In this document: piece after piece, positions 26,895 to 36,464 of the stretch
Layout: every line of letters starts with the position of its first letter
Position numbering within the stretch: the stretch's first letter is position 1
From: S012-113 sp965368405
GTDB taxonomy: Bacteria; Bacteroidota; Bacteroidia; Cytophagales; Cyclobacteriaceae
Direction of reading: 5' to 3'
DNA: 64,000 nt
NCBI GenBank assembly: GCA_965368405.1
Contig: CBDUMS010000003.1
Span: 13,947 to 77,946 of the forward strand
Program-made: the position numbers and the translations under genes
The notes under the pieces: generated by a model
Database searches by the model: none
What the model saw: the letters and a program-made list of their open reading frames with translations, nothing else
What the model was told of the DNA's origin: nothing

Positions 26895-29732
26895 CTATTT
26901 TTCAGGTGATGTAATGTCATTAATCAATATTGGGTCGCCATAACCTAATTCCTTCATCCGTTCAAATTGGGTCTTTCGGTCTCCAACCACTAACCAAACC
27001 ATTTTTGAAGGATCAAAATACTCTTCTGACAATGATTTTATCTTATCAATTGTCATATCATTCACGATTTGCTCTCTCTGCTTAATATAATCGTATTCGT
27101 AGCCATATTCGCTTATGTTTTGCAGCATATTCAGTTTAGCGCGAGCAGTCTCAAAGGCCCGTGAATTACTTTTAATAAGGAAACCCTTCGTTGTTTCCAG
27201 ATCCAAATCTGTATACCCAGGTCCGTAATTCTCTAAGATCGATTTAATTGATTCCGTTGCTTCTAAAGTAATATTCGAGCGAACTCCACTACTAATCGTA
27301 AAGTTGCCTGAAATATTATCGCCGCGTAATCGAGAAGAAATACCGTAGGTGTAGCCCTTCCCTTCTCTCAGCTCCTGAGTAAGTTGAGAGGCAAAACCAC
27401 CACCACCAAGAATGTAATTGGCAACTGTTACCGGATAAAAGTCAGGGTCTGTTGCAGACAGCGCAGGGTAACCAATTCTAAGTACCGATTGCTTAGCATC
27501 GGGCACATCATAAAAATAGACAGCCGATTCTTCTGGTGGCGCCGGAATCTTCAGTTCGGGAATAGTAACAGGAACAGCATTCCATGATTCGGTTAAACTA
27601 TTCAAAGAGCTCAAAAATTCATTTTTAGCAATGGCTCCAACCACGTGCATCTTAGCTACAGCTTGAGAAATGTTATTATCGTAATATGCTTTTAAGTCGT
27701 CTAACGAAATAGATTGGATAGATTCTTCCGAACCCATGAGGTTTTGTGCACGTATATCATCATTTCCATATAGCAACCTGTTATAAGCATTTTCGGCAAT
27801 ACTGTTGGGGTTAGCTTCCTGCTGCTTAATTCTGCTTAATGTTTCATTCTTAAGAAGCTCAAATTCTGTCTCATCCCACCTGGGTTGTGTAAGCATTTCT
27901 TCTACTAAGTTGAGTGTAGCCTGATAATTTCTGGCCAAGGTATTTACACTAACCGAAATCTGATTTTTACTGGAATTTATGCGTATTGAGGCACCTAGCT
28001 GCTGAATTGCATCTTCGAGTTCAGCTGGTGTACGGTTGGCAGTTCCTTCTGTCATTAGAGATGCGGTTAAATACGCTACACCAAGCTTATCATTGGACTC
28101 GAGTAGTTGCCCGCCTTCAATGATAATATTATAATTGACCAATGGGACTTCGTTACTCTCAATGCCATAAACGGTTAATCCCGTTGCCAACTCTTCTTCC
28201 CAAACAACAGGCACGGTAACGGTTGGTGCCTCACCATAAGGAGGCTCAACGCTTCTATCGAATGTAGATGGGTTAGGCTCATATTCTGCTGTTATCGAGG
28301 CATCAAAACTTTCCTCAGCCCCTTCTACTATTTGTTCTTCAACTACTTCTGCTTTATCTGAATTTGATAGTGCTAAATCGAGTCTTCCCTGGGGAACAAA
28401 GCTAGTGGCAATGTAATTTTTATCTTTAATATAGGTTTCATAAACGCGCATAACATCTGCTGCACTTACTGCAAGAATACTGGCTATATCTTGTGAAACA
28501 TAACCAGGATCATTGGCAAATATGTTGTACTGTGCTAGCTGAAAGCCCTTTCCCAACACACTGGAGAGTCCATTATAAAAATCTGTTTCCTGAACTGCCT
28601 TAATTCTACTAAGGTCTTTTTCAGATATTCCTTCGGTCTCGAATTTAACCATTGCCTCTTCAATACCGTCCATAACTTCATCTAGAGGCGTATCTTCAAA
28701 AGCAAGTACAGTAAGGTAAAGCTGCCCGGCAAGTTCAGAATCATAATTAAAGGTCGATATGTCGGAGGTTAACTGCTTATCTTCAACTAACACCTGATAT
28801 AATGGTGCGCGCTTGCCAAATGCTAAATATTCAGTGAGCACAGCTAAGGGGTAACTATCTGGATGGTAACGTTCAACCGTTGGCCATACCATCGTTAATT
28901 CTGGCAGACGAGCAAAATTATCTTCATGGTAGAGTTTAACGGTCTCGGCTACAACACCTGCTCTTTTAGCTAATGGAGTGATTGGCTCTCCTTTCGGGAT
29001 TTCATCGAAATACTTATGAACCCACTCTTTGGCTTGTGCTTCGTCAAAATCACCAGCAATGGTTAAGGTAACATTATTTGGAACATACCATCGATTGAAA
29101 AACTCTTTAACATCGGCTAATGTAGCGTTCTGTAAATCCTCTAAAGAGCCGATTACTTGCCAATTATACGGATGGTCTGCAGGATAGAGATTTTTATCAA
29201 TCACATAACTGGTATGGCCATAGGGACGGTTATCTACCCCTTGACGCTTCTCATTCTTAACTACTTGTTTTTCTTTGGCCAGTACCGGTTCCGTTACCGT
29301 ATTGATAAACCAACCCAGTTTATCGGCCTCCGCCCAAATCATCTTCTCCAGAGCATCTTTAGGAACGGTTTGAAAATAATTGGTACGATCGCGCGAGGTG
29401 GAGCCGTTGGCTCCAGAACCGCCAATTCGAGCACTCATCTTATCGAGACCTCCTTTTCCCAGGTTTTCCGATTCAAGGAATAATAGGTGCTCGAAAAGGT
29501 GGGCAAAGCCGGTTCTACCGGCTTTCTCGCGCGCCGAACCCACATGTGCTGTTAGGGCTACGGCTACAACCGGATCGGAACGATCGATGTGAAAAATCAC
29601 CTCTAAGCCGTTGTCAAGTGTGAATTTTTCGTATTCTACTGAAAAATCTGATGCCGATTGCTCTATTGGCTGTTGGCAACCATGTGCCAAAACAAATAGT
29701 ATTACGAGTGTTGCGATAAGATTGCGTTTCAT
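26895..29732 (-). CDS. M16-family zinc peptidase with two M16 domains, lipoprotein
   Basis: A 945-residue inverted-zincin protease. A lipoprotein signal (AHGC, Cys19) anchors it in the envelope. The N-terminal half carries His78-x-x-Glu81-His82 (HLFEH) and the distal Glu region EKQVVKNEKRQG; the C-terminal half begins near 510 (VVWEEELATGLTVYGIESNEVPLVNY) and lacks HxxEH, as expected for the non-catalytic half, but has the R/Y pair region near GGGGFASQLTQELREGKGYTY. M16 enzymes form a chamber that degrades unfolded peptides. Same operon as the S9 peptidase. Confidence 0.92.
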   Translation of the reverse strand: MKRNLIATLVILFVLAHGCQQPIEQSASDFSVEYEKFTLDNGLEVIFHIDRSDPVVAVALTAHVGSAREKAGRTGFAHLFEHLLFLESENLGKGGLDKMSARIGGSGANGSTSRDRTNYFQTVPKDALEKMIWAEADKLGWFINTVTEPVLAKEKQVVKNEKRQGVDNRPYGHTSYVIDKNLYPADHPYNWQVIGSLEDLQNATLADVKEFFNRWYVPNNVTLTIAGDFDEAQAKEWVHKYFDEIPKGEPITPLAKRAGVVAETVKLYHEDNFARLPELTMVWPTVERYHPDSYPLAVLTEYLAFGKRAPLYQVLVEDKQLTSDISTFNYDSELAGQLYLTVLAFEDTPLDEVMDGIEEAMVKFETEGISEKDLSRIKAVQETDFYNGLSSVLGKGFQLAQYNIFANDPGYVSQDIASILAVSAADVMRVYETYIKDKNYIATSFVPQGRLDLALSNSDKAEVVEEQIVEGAEESFDASITAEYEPNPSTFDRSVEPPYGEAPTVTVPVVWEEELATGLTVYGIESNEVPLVNYNIIIEGGQLLESNDKLGVAYLTASLMTEGTANRTPAELEDAIQQLGASIRINSSKNQISVSVNTLARNYQATLNLVEEMLTQPRWDETEFELLKNETLSRIKQQEANPNSIAENAYNRLLYGNDDIRAQNLMGSEESIQSISLDDLKAYYDNNISQAVAKMHVVGAIAKNEFLSSLNSLTESWNAVPVTIPELKIPAPPEESAVYFYDVPDAKQSVLRIGYPALSATDPDFYPVTVANYILGGGGFASQLTQELREGKGYTYGISSRLRGDNISGNFTISSGVRSNITLEATESIKSILENYGPGYTDLDLETTKGFLIKSNSRAFETARAKLNMLQNISEYGYEYDYIKQREQIVNDMTIDKIKSLSEEYFDPSKMVWLVVGDRKTQFERMKELGYGDPILINDITSPEK

Positions 29733-29744
29733 ATATAATTAAGG

Positions 29745-31034
29745 TTATCTTGTTAAGCGGTAAATCAAAAGTGCAGCGCGTTGGGTTAGTTCTTCAAAAG
29801 TTCTTAGGTCCATGTATTCTTCTGGGGTATGCCCTGCGCCTCCCATTGCCCCTAAACCATCTACGCCATCGGTATATTTTGCAACGAAAGATATATCGGC
29901 AGCGCCTCGCTTAAGCGGATCTACGCCAACAACCTCACCTCGGCCCATAGCCACACTAATATCACTCAATACACCCATTACTTCCTTGTTTCCATCCGTT
30001 GGTGACATGGCAGGATAGCTGTCCCAGAAGGTGATTTTCGCTTCAGTTTTTGGATAGTTTCTGGCAACAATTTCTTTCATTTTTTCTCTTGCCATAGCCT
30101 TCTGTTCTTCTGAGATGAATCGTAAACCACCAGTTACTATGGCAGTCTGAGGAATCACATTTGATTTACCATAAGCCGTGCCTTTAAAATTCTGTGTATC
30201 ATAATCGACAAATGTCCCCCCTAAGATCACTCCTGGATTAAAGGTTAAATACTCTATTTGATGCAACTCTTCGTAGAATTCATTCAATATTCTGGATATT
30301 TCGAAAATTGCGCCAGCCCCATTGTTTTCATTGAATATGCCAGAGCTATGTGCTCTTTTGCCGGTTACTTCTAATCGCCAACCACTCGACCCTCTGCGCA
30401 CAATAGTTGCTTTGTTAAACCCGGACGAACCTTCAAAACCCAATGCTATGTCGCTTCGCTTGCCAGCTTCAACAATATCTTTACGACTTGTCGCAATAGG
30501 CTTCCCAGACTCCTCTTCATCACCATGAAGCGCTACTATCACCTGGGCATTATCTAACAAACCTTGTTCTCTTAGGGCTTTTAAAGCATAAAGCATAATT
30601 ACATTACCGCCTTTCATATCTTCGGCACCCGGACCAAAAGCGATACTGTCTTGCTCGGCCCATTTCTGAAAAGGGCTATCCTTCTCAAAAACAGTATCGA
30701 GGTGACCAATTAGTAATAGTTTTTTACCCTTAGTGCCTTTGATTTCTCCAAATAGATGTCCTGCTCGATTCATTTCAGCCGGCATCTCGCTCCAACGGGT
30801 TTCAAAGCCAATATCTTTAAATTTAGCATCGAATTCGGCACCGACTTGTCGAACACCATCGAGGTTCATGGTTCCACTGTTCATATTTACGACCTCTTCT
30901 AGAAACTGAAGTGCTTCTTCATTGTTGGCGCTCACGGCAGCGATAATCTTCTTTTCTGTCTTACTGAGCTTTTGTGCACTTGAACCGATGCTAATAATTA
31001 GAAATACTAGTATGAGATAATAACTTCTCTTCAT
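29745..31034 (-). CDS. Secreted M20-family peptidase (CPG2-like)
   Basis: A 429-residue exported metallopeptidase (signal peptide ending SSAQ). Metal ligands: His and Asp in LLIGHLDTVF, the bridging Asp in GAEDMKGGN, Glu-Glu in HGDEEESG, and His near the C-terminus in GGAGHTPEEYMDL. The dimerisation domain covers about 210-320. The layout is that of carboxypeptidase G2-like M20A enzymes, which remove C-terminal Glu or other amino acids. It precedes the M16 gene by 12 bases in the same leftward operon. Confidence 0.9.
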   Translation of the reverse strand: MKRSYYLILVFLIISIGSSAQKLSKTEKKIIAAVSANNEEALQFLEEVVNMNSGTMNLDGVRQVGAEFDAKFKDIGFETRWSEMPAEMNRAGHLFGEIKGTKGKKLLLIGHLDTVFEKDSPFQKWAEQDSIAFGPGAEDMKGGNVIMLYALKALREQGLLDNAQVIVALHGDEEESGKPIATSRKDIVEAGKRSDIALGFEGSSGFNKATIVRRGSSGWRLEVTGKRAHSSGIFNENNGAGAIFEISRILNEFYEELHQIEYLTFNPGVILGGTFVDYDTQNFKGTAYGKSNVIPQTAIVTGGLRFISEEQKAMAREKMKEIVARNYPKTEAKITFWDSYPAMSPTDGNKEVMGVLSDISVAMGRGEVVGVDPLKRGAADISFVAKYTDGVDGLGAMGGAGHTPEEYMDLRTFEELTQRAALLIYRLTR

Positions 31035-31092
31035 GATATGGTGATTTAATATTGGTTGGTGTTATTTAATTATAGCATTACAAAACAGCTTT

Positions 31093-32475
31093 TTATGACT
31101 GAAATGCCTTTGCTCTCTCATTTTCAACTTCTTCAATTGTCTTTGCCAGTGGTTTACCTAGAACCCGATATCCTGAATCCGTAACTAGGACATCTTCCTC
31201 TATCCGTATGCCACCAAAATTTCTGTAGTCCTTAAGCTTATCAAAATTAACGAAGTCAGTATGTTGCCCCTGCGATTCCCATTGATCGATTAATTCTGGG
31301 ATAAAATAAATTCCAGGCTCAATGGTCACTACAAAACCAGATTTGAGTGTTCGACCCAGACGTAAGGATTTAAGCCCAAACTGGGTGCTTTTTTTCGCTC
31401 CGGCATATCCCACATACTCTTCACCAAAGTTCTCCATGTCATGAACATCAAGACCGAGTAAATGTCCTACCCCATGGGGCATGAATAAAGCGTGCGCTCC
31501 TTCAGCAACTGCTTGATCAGTATCACCCTTTGTAATCCCTAAGGACTTTAAACCATCAAAAATGGTTTTGCAAGCCGCAAAATGTGAATCTTTATAATTA
31601 ATCTCCGGTCTTAACACCTCTAGCGAATTAAAGAAAGCCTTCAGGACAATGGAGTAGATGTCCTTTTGTTTATCAGTAAACCTGGCGGAGACTGGAAAAG
31701 TGCGTGTCATATCGCCTGCATAGTGCATATGGTTGGATGCGCCCGTATCTAAGAGAAACAGGTCGCCATCTTTAATAACATTGCCATGGTAATGGTTGTG
31801 CAGGGTTTGTCCATTAATCGTGGCGATAATTGGAAATGAAATATCATTACCCTGTGCCAGCGCAACCTCACGTACTTTGGCCGCAACCTGCGCTTCGGTC
31901 ATACCCGGCTTCGCAAACCTCATCGCAGCCAAATGCATATCGGCAGTAATACTAGCCGCTTCATCCATTTGCTCAATTTCTTCTACCGACTTAATTATTC
32001 TTTGCTCTCCAATGGCAATGATCATCTTTTCGGATGCATTCTTATCAATTTCCGTAAGAGGCCGAGATAAAAGAATAGAAAGCTTTATTTGATGTTCTGG
32101 TCGATAAGTAGGCAGGTAATGCACATCTCTGTTTTTAAGATAAGATGCCAGGGTGTCAGATGGTTTCGTCTCTCTTACGCCCACCTTTTCAGCGCGGTCT
32201 TTTAATGTCGGGAGGTTACCCATCCAGATTATATGGTCGATTGAAAGCTCATCACCAAAGATGACTTCCGTATTGTTATCTAAATCTATAACTGCAGCTA
32301 ATCCTGGTTGATCTATACCGAAATAGTATAGAAAAGTGCTGTCTTGACGAAAGGTATAGACATTGTCTACATAATTCATGGAGCTTTCCTCATTGCCAAG
32401 GAAAAGCATGAGACCTCCGTTAAATTGTGATTTAAGTTGATTGCGTCGATTGGTATATATTTTTCTAGTGAACAT
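31093..32475 (-). CDS. Xaa-Pro aminopeptidase (M24B)
   Basis: A 460-residue aminopeptidase P type enzyme. The ATG at 32475 places the usual N-terminal domain (FTRKIYTNRRNQL) at the start; the frame is open 20 codons further upstream. The pita-bread domain shows the dinuclear metal ligands: Asp in LLDTGASNH, Asp in YAGDMTRTFP, His in HGVGHLLGLDVHD, Glu in TIEPGIYF and Glu in IRIEEDVL. It releases an N-terminal residue preceding proline. No signal peptide from this start, so cytoplasmic. First gene of the leftward M24-M20-M16-S9-DksA-like run. Confidence 0.92.
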   Translation of the reverse strand: MFTRKIYTNRRNQLKSQFNGGLMLFLGNEESSMNYVDNVYTFRQDSTFLYYFGIDQPGLAAVIDLDNNTEVIFGDELSIDHIIWMGNLPTLKDRAEKVGVRETKPSDTLASYLKNRDVHYLPTYRPEHQIKLSILLSRPLTEIDKNASEKMIIAIGEQRIIKSVEEIEQMDEAASITADMHLAAMRFAKPGMTEAQVAAKVREVALAQGNDISFPIIATINGQTLHNHYHGNVIKDGDLFLLDTGASNHMHYAGDMTRTFPVSARFTDKQKDIYSIVLKAFFNSLEVLRPEINYKDSHFAACKTIFDGLKSLGITKGDTDQAVAEGAHALFMPHGVGHLLGLDVHDMENFGEEYVGYAGAKKSTQFGLKSLRLGRTLKSGFVVTIEPGIYFIPELIDQWESQGQHTDFVNFDKLKDYRNFGGIRIEEDVLVTDSGYRVLGKPLAKTIEEVENERAKAFQS

Positions 32476-32583
32476 ATGGCTAACATTAGAATTCCTAAAC
32501 CCTAAGTTAGAAAAATACTTAGTCATGAGAAGCAAAGAACTTCACAACTTGATGAGTGGCTATCTATTTAGGTTTCTACTATT

Positions 32584-33696
32584 CTAAACAGTTTTATGAT
32601 AGCTCAGAACAGCCCAAATATTAAAGAAAATTGCAATTCCAGTTAGGGCAATAAATTGGGGCATAAGTTCTATAATATTGCTTCCCTTCAAGAATATCAT
32701 CCGCATTACGTAAACAATATAGCGCAACGGGCTGAAATAACTAAGTTTTTGAGCCCAATCCGGCATATTATCAATGGGCGTATAAAGCCCACTCATAAAA
32801 ATAAAAGTAAGAATGAAGAAGAAGATCATGAACATCGCCTGCTGTACAGTAGCTGCATAATTCGAAATCACCAGACCAAATCCTGAAATACCAAGAATAA
32901 ATATGGTTACAAAAGCGTAATAAGTTGCCAGTGAGCCTTCCATATCCAGATTCCAAACAAATTTTGCTACTAAAACGCATATCGTAATTGCGACATATCC
33001 TATTACCCAATAAGGGATCAACTTAGAGAGGATAAACATAAATCGAGTTATAGGGGTCACATTAATCTGTTCAATTGTTCCGTTTTGCTTCTCAGAAACG
33101 ATATTCAATGCTGGCAGAAAACTGCAAATCATAGCCATTACCATCACAATTAGCGCTGGTACCATATAGAACTCATAAAGCAATGCCGCGTTATATCGAT
33201 ATGAGTTTATTATTTCAAAAGATGGCACTTGAAGTTTTGCAGCACTCTTTAATAAGTCGGTTCTAATTTCGTCATTAAAATCATTGATAATATTAAGCAG
33301 ATACGATGATCCTAGTCCACCCTTATTGCCATTTACTGCATTAGCGGAGATCATCAAACTACCATGATTTTCGGCTATCATCGAGCGCTCAAAATTCACA
33401 GGAATTTCAAGTATCACATCCGAGGACTCATCTTCTATTCCTAATAAAGCCTGTGAGTATTTATCCGAAACATCCGTAATCCTGAAATAGCCAGAAGCCT
33501 GCACTTTTTGGATGAGTTCGGCAGAAAAGCTGCTTCTATCATGATCGATAATACTTAGGTTTATATTTTTTACCTCAAAATCAGCTACCATTGGAAAGAC
33601 CAAAAGCACCATTAAGGGAAACATAATCACCAACCTCGGTAAAAACTTATTTCGACCGAATTGTTTGAACTCCTTCTCCAGTAAGAATCTTAACAT
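32584..33696 (-). CDS. ABC-2 type permease subunit (second)
   Basis: A 370-residue ABC-2 exporter permease: one membrane helix near residues 22-38, a periplasmic loop of about 130 residues, then five helices from about 170 to 365. This YhhJ/YbhR-like topology goes with drug or small-molecule export. It is the last gene of the seven-gene operon, two bases after its paralogue, and probably forms a heterodimer with it. Confidence 0.87.
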   Translation of the reverse strand: MLRFLLEKEFKQFGRNKFLPRLVIMFPLMVLLVFPMVADFEVKNINLSIIDHDRSSFSAELIQKVQASGYFRITDVSDKYSQALLGIEDESSDVILEIPVNFERSMIAENHGSLMISANAVNGNKGGLGSSYLLNIINDFNDEIRTDLLKSAAKLQVPSFEIINSYRYNAALLYEFYMVPALIVMVMAMICSFLPALNIVSEKQNGTIEQINVTPITRFMFILSKLIPYWVIGYVAITICVLVAKFVWNLDMEGSLATYYAFVTIFILGISGFGLVISNYAATVQQAMFMIFFFILTFIFMSGLYTPIDNMPDWAQKLSYFSPLRYIVYVMRMIFLKGSNIIELMPQFIALTGIAIFFNIWAVLSYHKTV

Positions 33697-33698
33697 AG

Positions 33699-34805
33699 CT
33701 ACTCCAGCCTAATTTTAAATCTTTTCAAACTAATAGCGATCAAGACAAACGCCATAAAAAACAGCACCGACAACTCCTTTATAATTCCAGTTACCCCAAG
33801 CCCTTTAATCATTACAGCCCTTATTGCCTCGATATACCATTTCGCAGGGATTAGTTGCGCGATTCCCTGAAGAATAATGGGCATATTTTCAATAGGAAAC
33901 ATTAACCCAGACAACATAACTGTTGGCATCATTAACCCCATAGCCGACATTAAAAGCGCCACTAATTGCTTATCGGTTACAGATGATATCATTAGCCCTA
34001 AGGCGAGTGCAACAAAAATGAATACGATCGACACAAAATAGAGCAACAGCAAACTGCCATTTATTGGCACACCCAATAAGAAAACCGCAATTAAAAGAAC
34101 GTTGGTAAAATTGAGCATAGAAATAAAGAAGTAAGGAACAACCTTTGAAAGGATAATTAGAATTGGTGGCATCGGCGATACAAGAATTACTTCCATAGTG
34201 CCTAATTCCTTTTCCTTAGCGATTGATACCGACGTCATCATTGCACAGATCAGCATCAAAACCATTCCCATTACACCTGGAACTATATTGTACGCACTCT
34301 TCATCGTAGGATTATAAAGGAGCTTTACTTCTGTGTGGATTTGTAATGGACGAGACTCAAGACCTAACAGTTCCATTTGGTATTGCATTATTATCCTCGA
34401 TGCGTAGCTTGTTAATGTAGATGCAGTATTAGGGTCAGATCCATCGGCAATAAGCAGTATTTGGGCTTCGCCAGTATGTACCAAATCTTGGTAGAATCTT
34501 TCGCTAAATATTACAGCTAGCCCTATTTTTCCGGTCTTGAACATCGATTCCACTTTCTCAGGAACTTCTGGGTATTCGGTAATAGTAAAATACTCGCTAG
34601 TCGAAAGCCGATCCATGATACCTTGGGTTGCTTGGTCTTTCGATGGATCATAGATTGCAACCTTAGCATTTCTAATCTCCGTGGTTATCCCAAAGCCAAA
34701 GAGGATAATCATTACGATGGGCATCGCTATTAGCATGATCATTGTCCAGCGATCGCGCAGGATATGATAAAACTCTTTTCTTGTAAAGATTAGGAACTGT
34801 TTCAT
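33699..34805 (-). CDS. ABC-2 type permease subunit (first)
   Basis: A 368-residue paralogue of the next permease with the same topology: TM1 near 22-42, extracytoplasmic loop, five C-terminal helices. The segment EKELGTMEVILVSPMPPILIILSK is the conserved cytoplasmic coupling loop of YbhS/YbhR-like proteins. Spaced one base after the ATPase stop. Works with the two ATPases and the adaptor below as a tripartite exporter. Confidence 0.88.
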   Translation of the reverse strand: MKQFLIFTRKEFYHILRDRWTMIMLIAMPIVMIILFGFGITTEIRNAKVAIYDPSKDQATQGIMDRLSTSEYFTITEYPEVPEKVESMFKTGKIGLAVIFSERFYQDLVHTGEAQILLIADGSDPNTASTLTSYASRIIMQYQMELLGLESRPLQIHTEVKLLYNPTMKSAYNIVPGVMGMVLMLICAMMTSVSIAKEKELGTMEVILVSPMPPILIILSKVVPYFFISMLNFTNVLLIAVFLLGVPINGSLLLLYFVSIVFIFVALALGLMISSVTDKQLVALLMSAMGLMMPTVMLSGLMFPIENMPIILQGIAQLIPAKWYIEAIRAVMIKGLGVTGIIKELSVLFFMAFVLIAISLKRFKIRLE

Positions 34806-34806
34806 G

Positions 34807-35544
34807 CTAAATGTCTGCTCGTTTAGCGTTTCTTGCTAGTTGATGAAATACCTGATCCATATTGTCAGCCTCATATTTCTCCTTAAGCCTGGCAGGGCTA
34901 TCCAGTGCGTCAATTCTACCATCAACCATAATCGACACCCTATCACAATACTCTGCTTCGTCCATATAGTGGGTCGTCACAAAAACCGTTATCCCTCGAT
35001 CTGCTGCGTCGTATATCAGCTCCCAAAACTGTCTCCTGGATGCTGGGTCTACTCCACCCGTAGGTTCATCGAGAAAAACAATCTTCGGATTATGTATTAT
35101 AGCTGTAGAGAAGGCTAATTTTTGTTTCCAGCCCAGGGGCAGAGAAGCTACCATGGCATTTTTCTCAGATTCAAAACCGAGGATTCTCAGCATTTCATCA
35201 GTTCGATTATCGATCTTTTTTTCTGGAATACCATAAATGCCGGCATAAAGCCTAAGGTTCTCCCAAACCTTTAAATCTTCATATAAAGCAAACTTCTGGC
35301 TCATATAGCCAATGTTCTTTTTAATATCTTCTGGTGATTTCTGTATATCAAAGCCAGCTACCACTGCCGAACCTGCTGTTGGCTTACTCAATCCACAAAG
35401 CATGCGCATAGCAGTAGTTTTACCCGCACCATTGGCTCCTAAAAATCCAAATATCTCACCTACCTCTACCTTGAAAGAAATCGCGTCTACTGCGGTAAAC
35501 TGACCAAATCTTTTGGTAAGATTATTTGCCTCTATTACGCTCAC
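34807..35544 (-). CDS. ABC exporter ATP-binding protein (second)
   Basis: A nucleotide-binding protein with Walker A GANGAGKTT, Q-loop YMSQKF, signature LPLGWKQKL (a degenerate version of LSGGQ) and Walker B VFLDEPTGGVD. The start is chosen as GTG at 35544, overlapping the TGA of the upstream ATPase (GTGA), which gives 245 residues beginning at the usual place; an ATG at 35568 inside the upstream gene is the alternative. Equivalent to the C-terminal half of the fused YbhF ATPase of Enterobacteria. Confidence 0.87.
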   Translation of the reverse strand: MSVIEANNLTKRFGQFTAVDAISFKVEVGEIFGFLGANGAGKTTAMRMLCGLSKPTAGSAVVAGFDIQKSPEDIKKNIGYMSQKFALYEDLKVWENLRLYAGIYGIPEKKIDNRTDEMLRILGFESEKNAMVASLPLGWKQKLAFSTAIIHNPKIVFLDEPTGGVDPASRRQFWELIYDAADRGITVFVTTHYMDEAEYCDRVSIMVDGRIDALDSPARLKEKYEADNMDQVFHQLARNAKRADI

Positions 35545-36464
35545 CTTCCTGCTAATTCCATGAAACAATCTTCAACTGTTGGTACAGTATTTACTATTCT
35601 TACAGAATCATGCCCGTGCTCCTCCAGAAATGTTGTTAGTTCAGCTTTATTCTTTGAATTATCCTCTCTAAATGTAACATGGTGGGTATCCCCGAAAGCG
35701 AAACAGCTGCTCACTGCTGGATTTCGCCGAACGTCATTTAGTAGTTTAGACATATCCCGAGAAGTTACAGACCATAATTCCTTGTCAAAACTCTTAATAA
35801 TGCCTTCTGGCGTATCGATATTTAAGAATCTGCCCTCCAGCATAAGTCCGATCCGGTCGCATTTGCTCGCTTCATCCATATATGGTGTCGAAACGAGAAT
35901 AGTGATTCCCTGTCTCTTAAGATCAAACAACATCTCCCAAAACTCTTTCCTCGAGACGGGATCTACACCTGTAGTGGGCTCATCCAGAAACAGTACAACA
36001 GGTTTATGAATCAGTGCACAGCATAAGGCTAATTTTTGCTTCATTCCGCCCGAGAGCGCCCCGGCTTTTCTGGTTTTAAAGGGTTCTATCTGCTTGTATA
36101 TCGTCTCAATTAAGTAATAATTCTCTTCAATCGAGGTATTGAAAATAGCTGCAAAAATTGAGAGATTCTCTTCTACCGATAGATCCTGATAAAGTGAAAA
36201 TCGACCCGGCATATAGCCTACCTTATTCCGTATCGACTTAAAATCCTTCACTACATCATCACCATCAACGGAGGCTGTACCTTCGTCGGCAAGTAGTAGT
36301 GTAGTTAAAATCCTGAACAGGGTCGTCTTACCCGCTCCGTCGGGTCCAATAATTCCAAATATTTCACTTTTGGGCACAGTAAAGCTGACACCTTTAAGCG
36401 CTTCTACCTTCCCATAGCTTCTTACGATATTTTTAACATCAACTGCAGGTGTCATGCTTATCAA
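35541..36464 (-). CDS. ABC exporter ATP-binding protein (first)
   Basis: A 307-residue ATPase with Walker A GPDGAGKTT, Q-loop YMPGRF, signature LSGGMKQKL and Walker B LFLDEPTTGVDP, followed by a C-terminal extension of about 70 residues typical of this exporter type. It corresponds to the N-terminal half of YbhF. Its ATG overlaps the adaptor stop by four bases. The pair of separate ATPases here replaces the single fused YbhF. Confidence 0.9.
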   Translation of the reverse strand: MISMTPAVDVKNIVRSYGKVEALKGVSFTVPKSEIFGIIGPDGAGKTTLFRILTTLLLADEGTASVDGDDVVKDFKSIRNKVGYMPGRFSLYQDLSVEENLSIFAAIFNTSIEENYYLIETIYKQIEPFKTRKAGALSGGMKQKLALCCALIHKPVVLFLDEPTTGVDPVSRKEFWEMLFDLKRQGITILVSTPYMDEASKCDRIGLMLEGRFLNIDTPEGIIKSFDKELWSVTSRDMSKLLNDVRRNPAVSSCFAFGDTHHVTFREDNSKNKAELTTFLEEHGHDSVRIVNTVPTVEDCFMELAGR

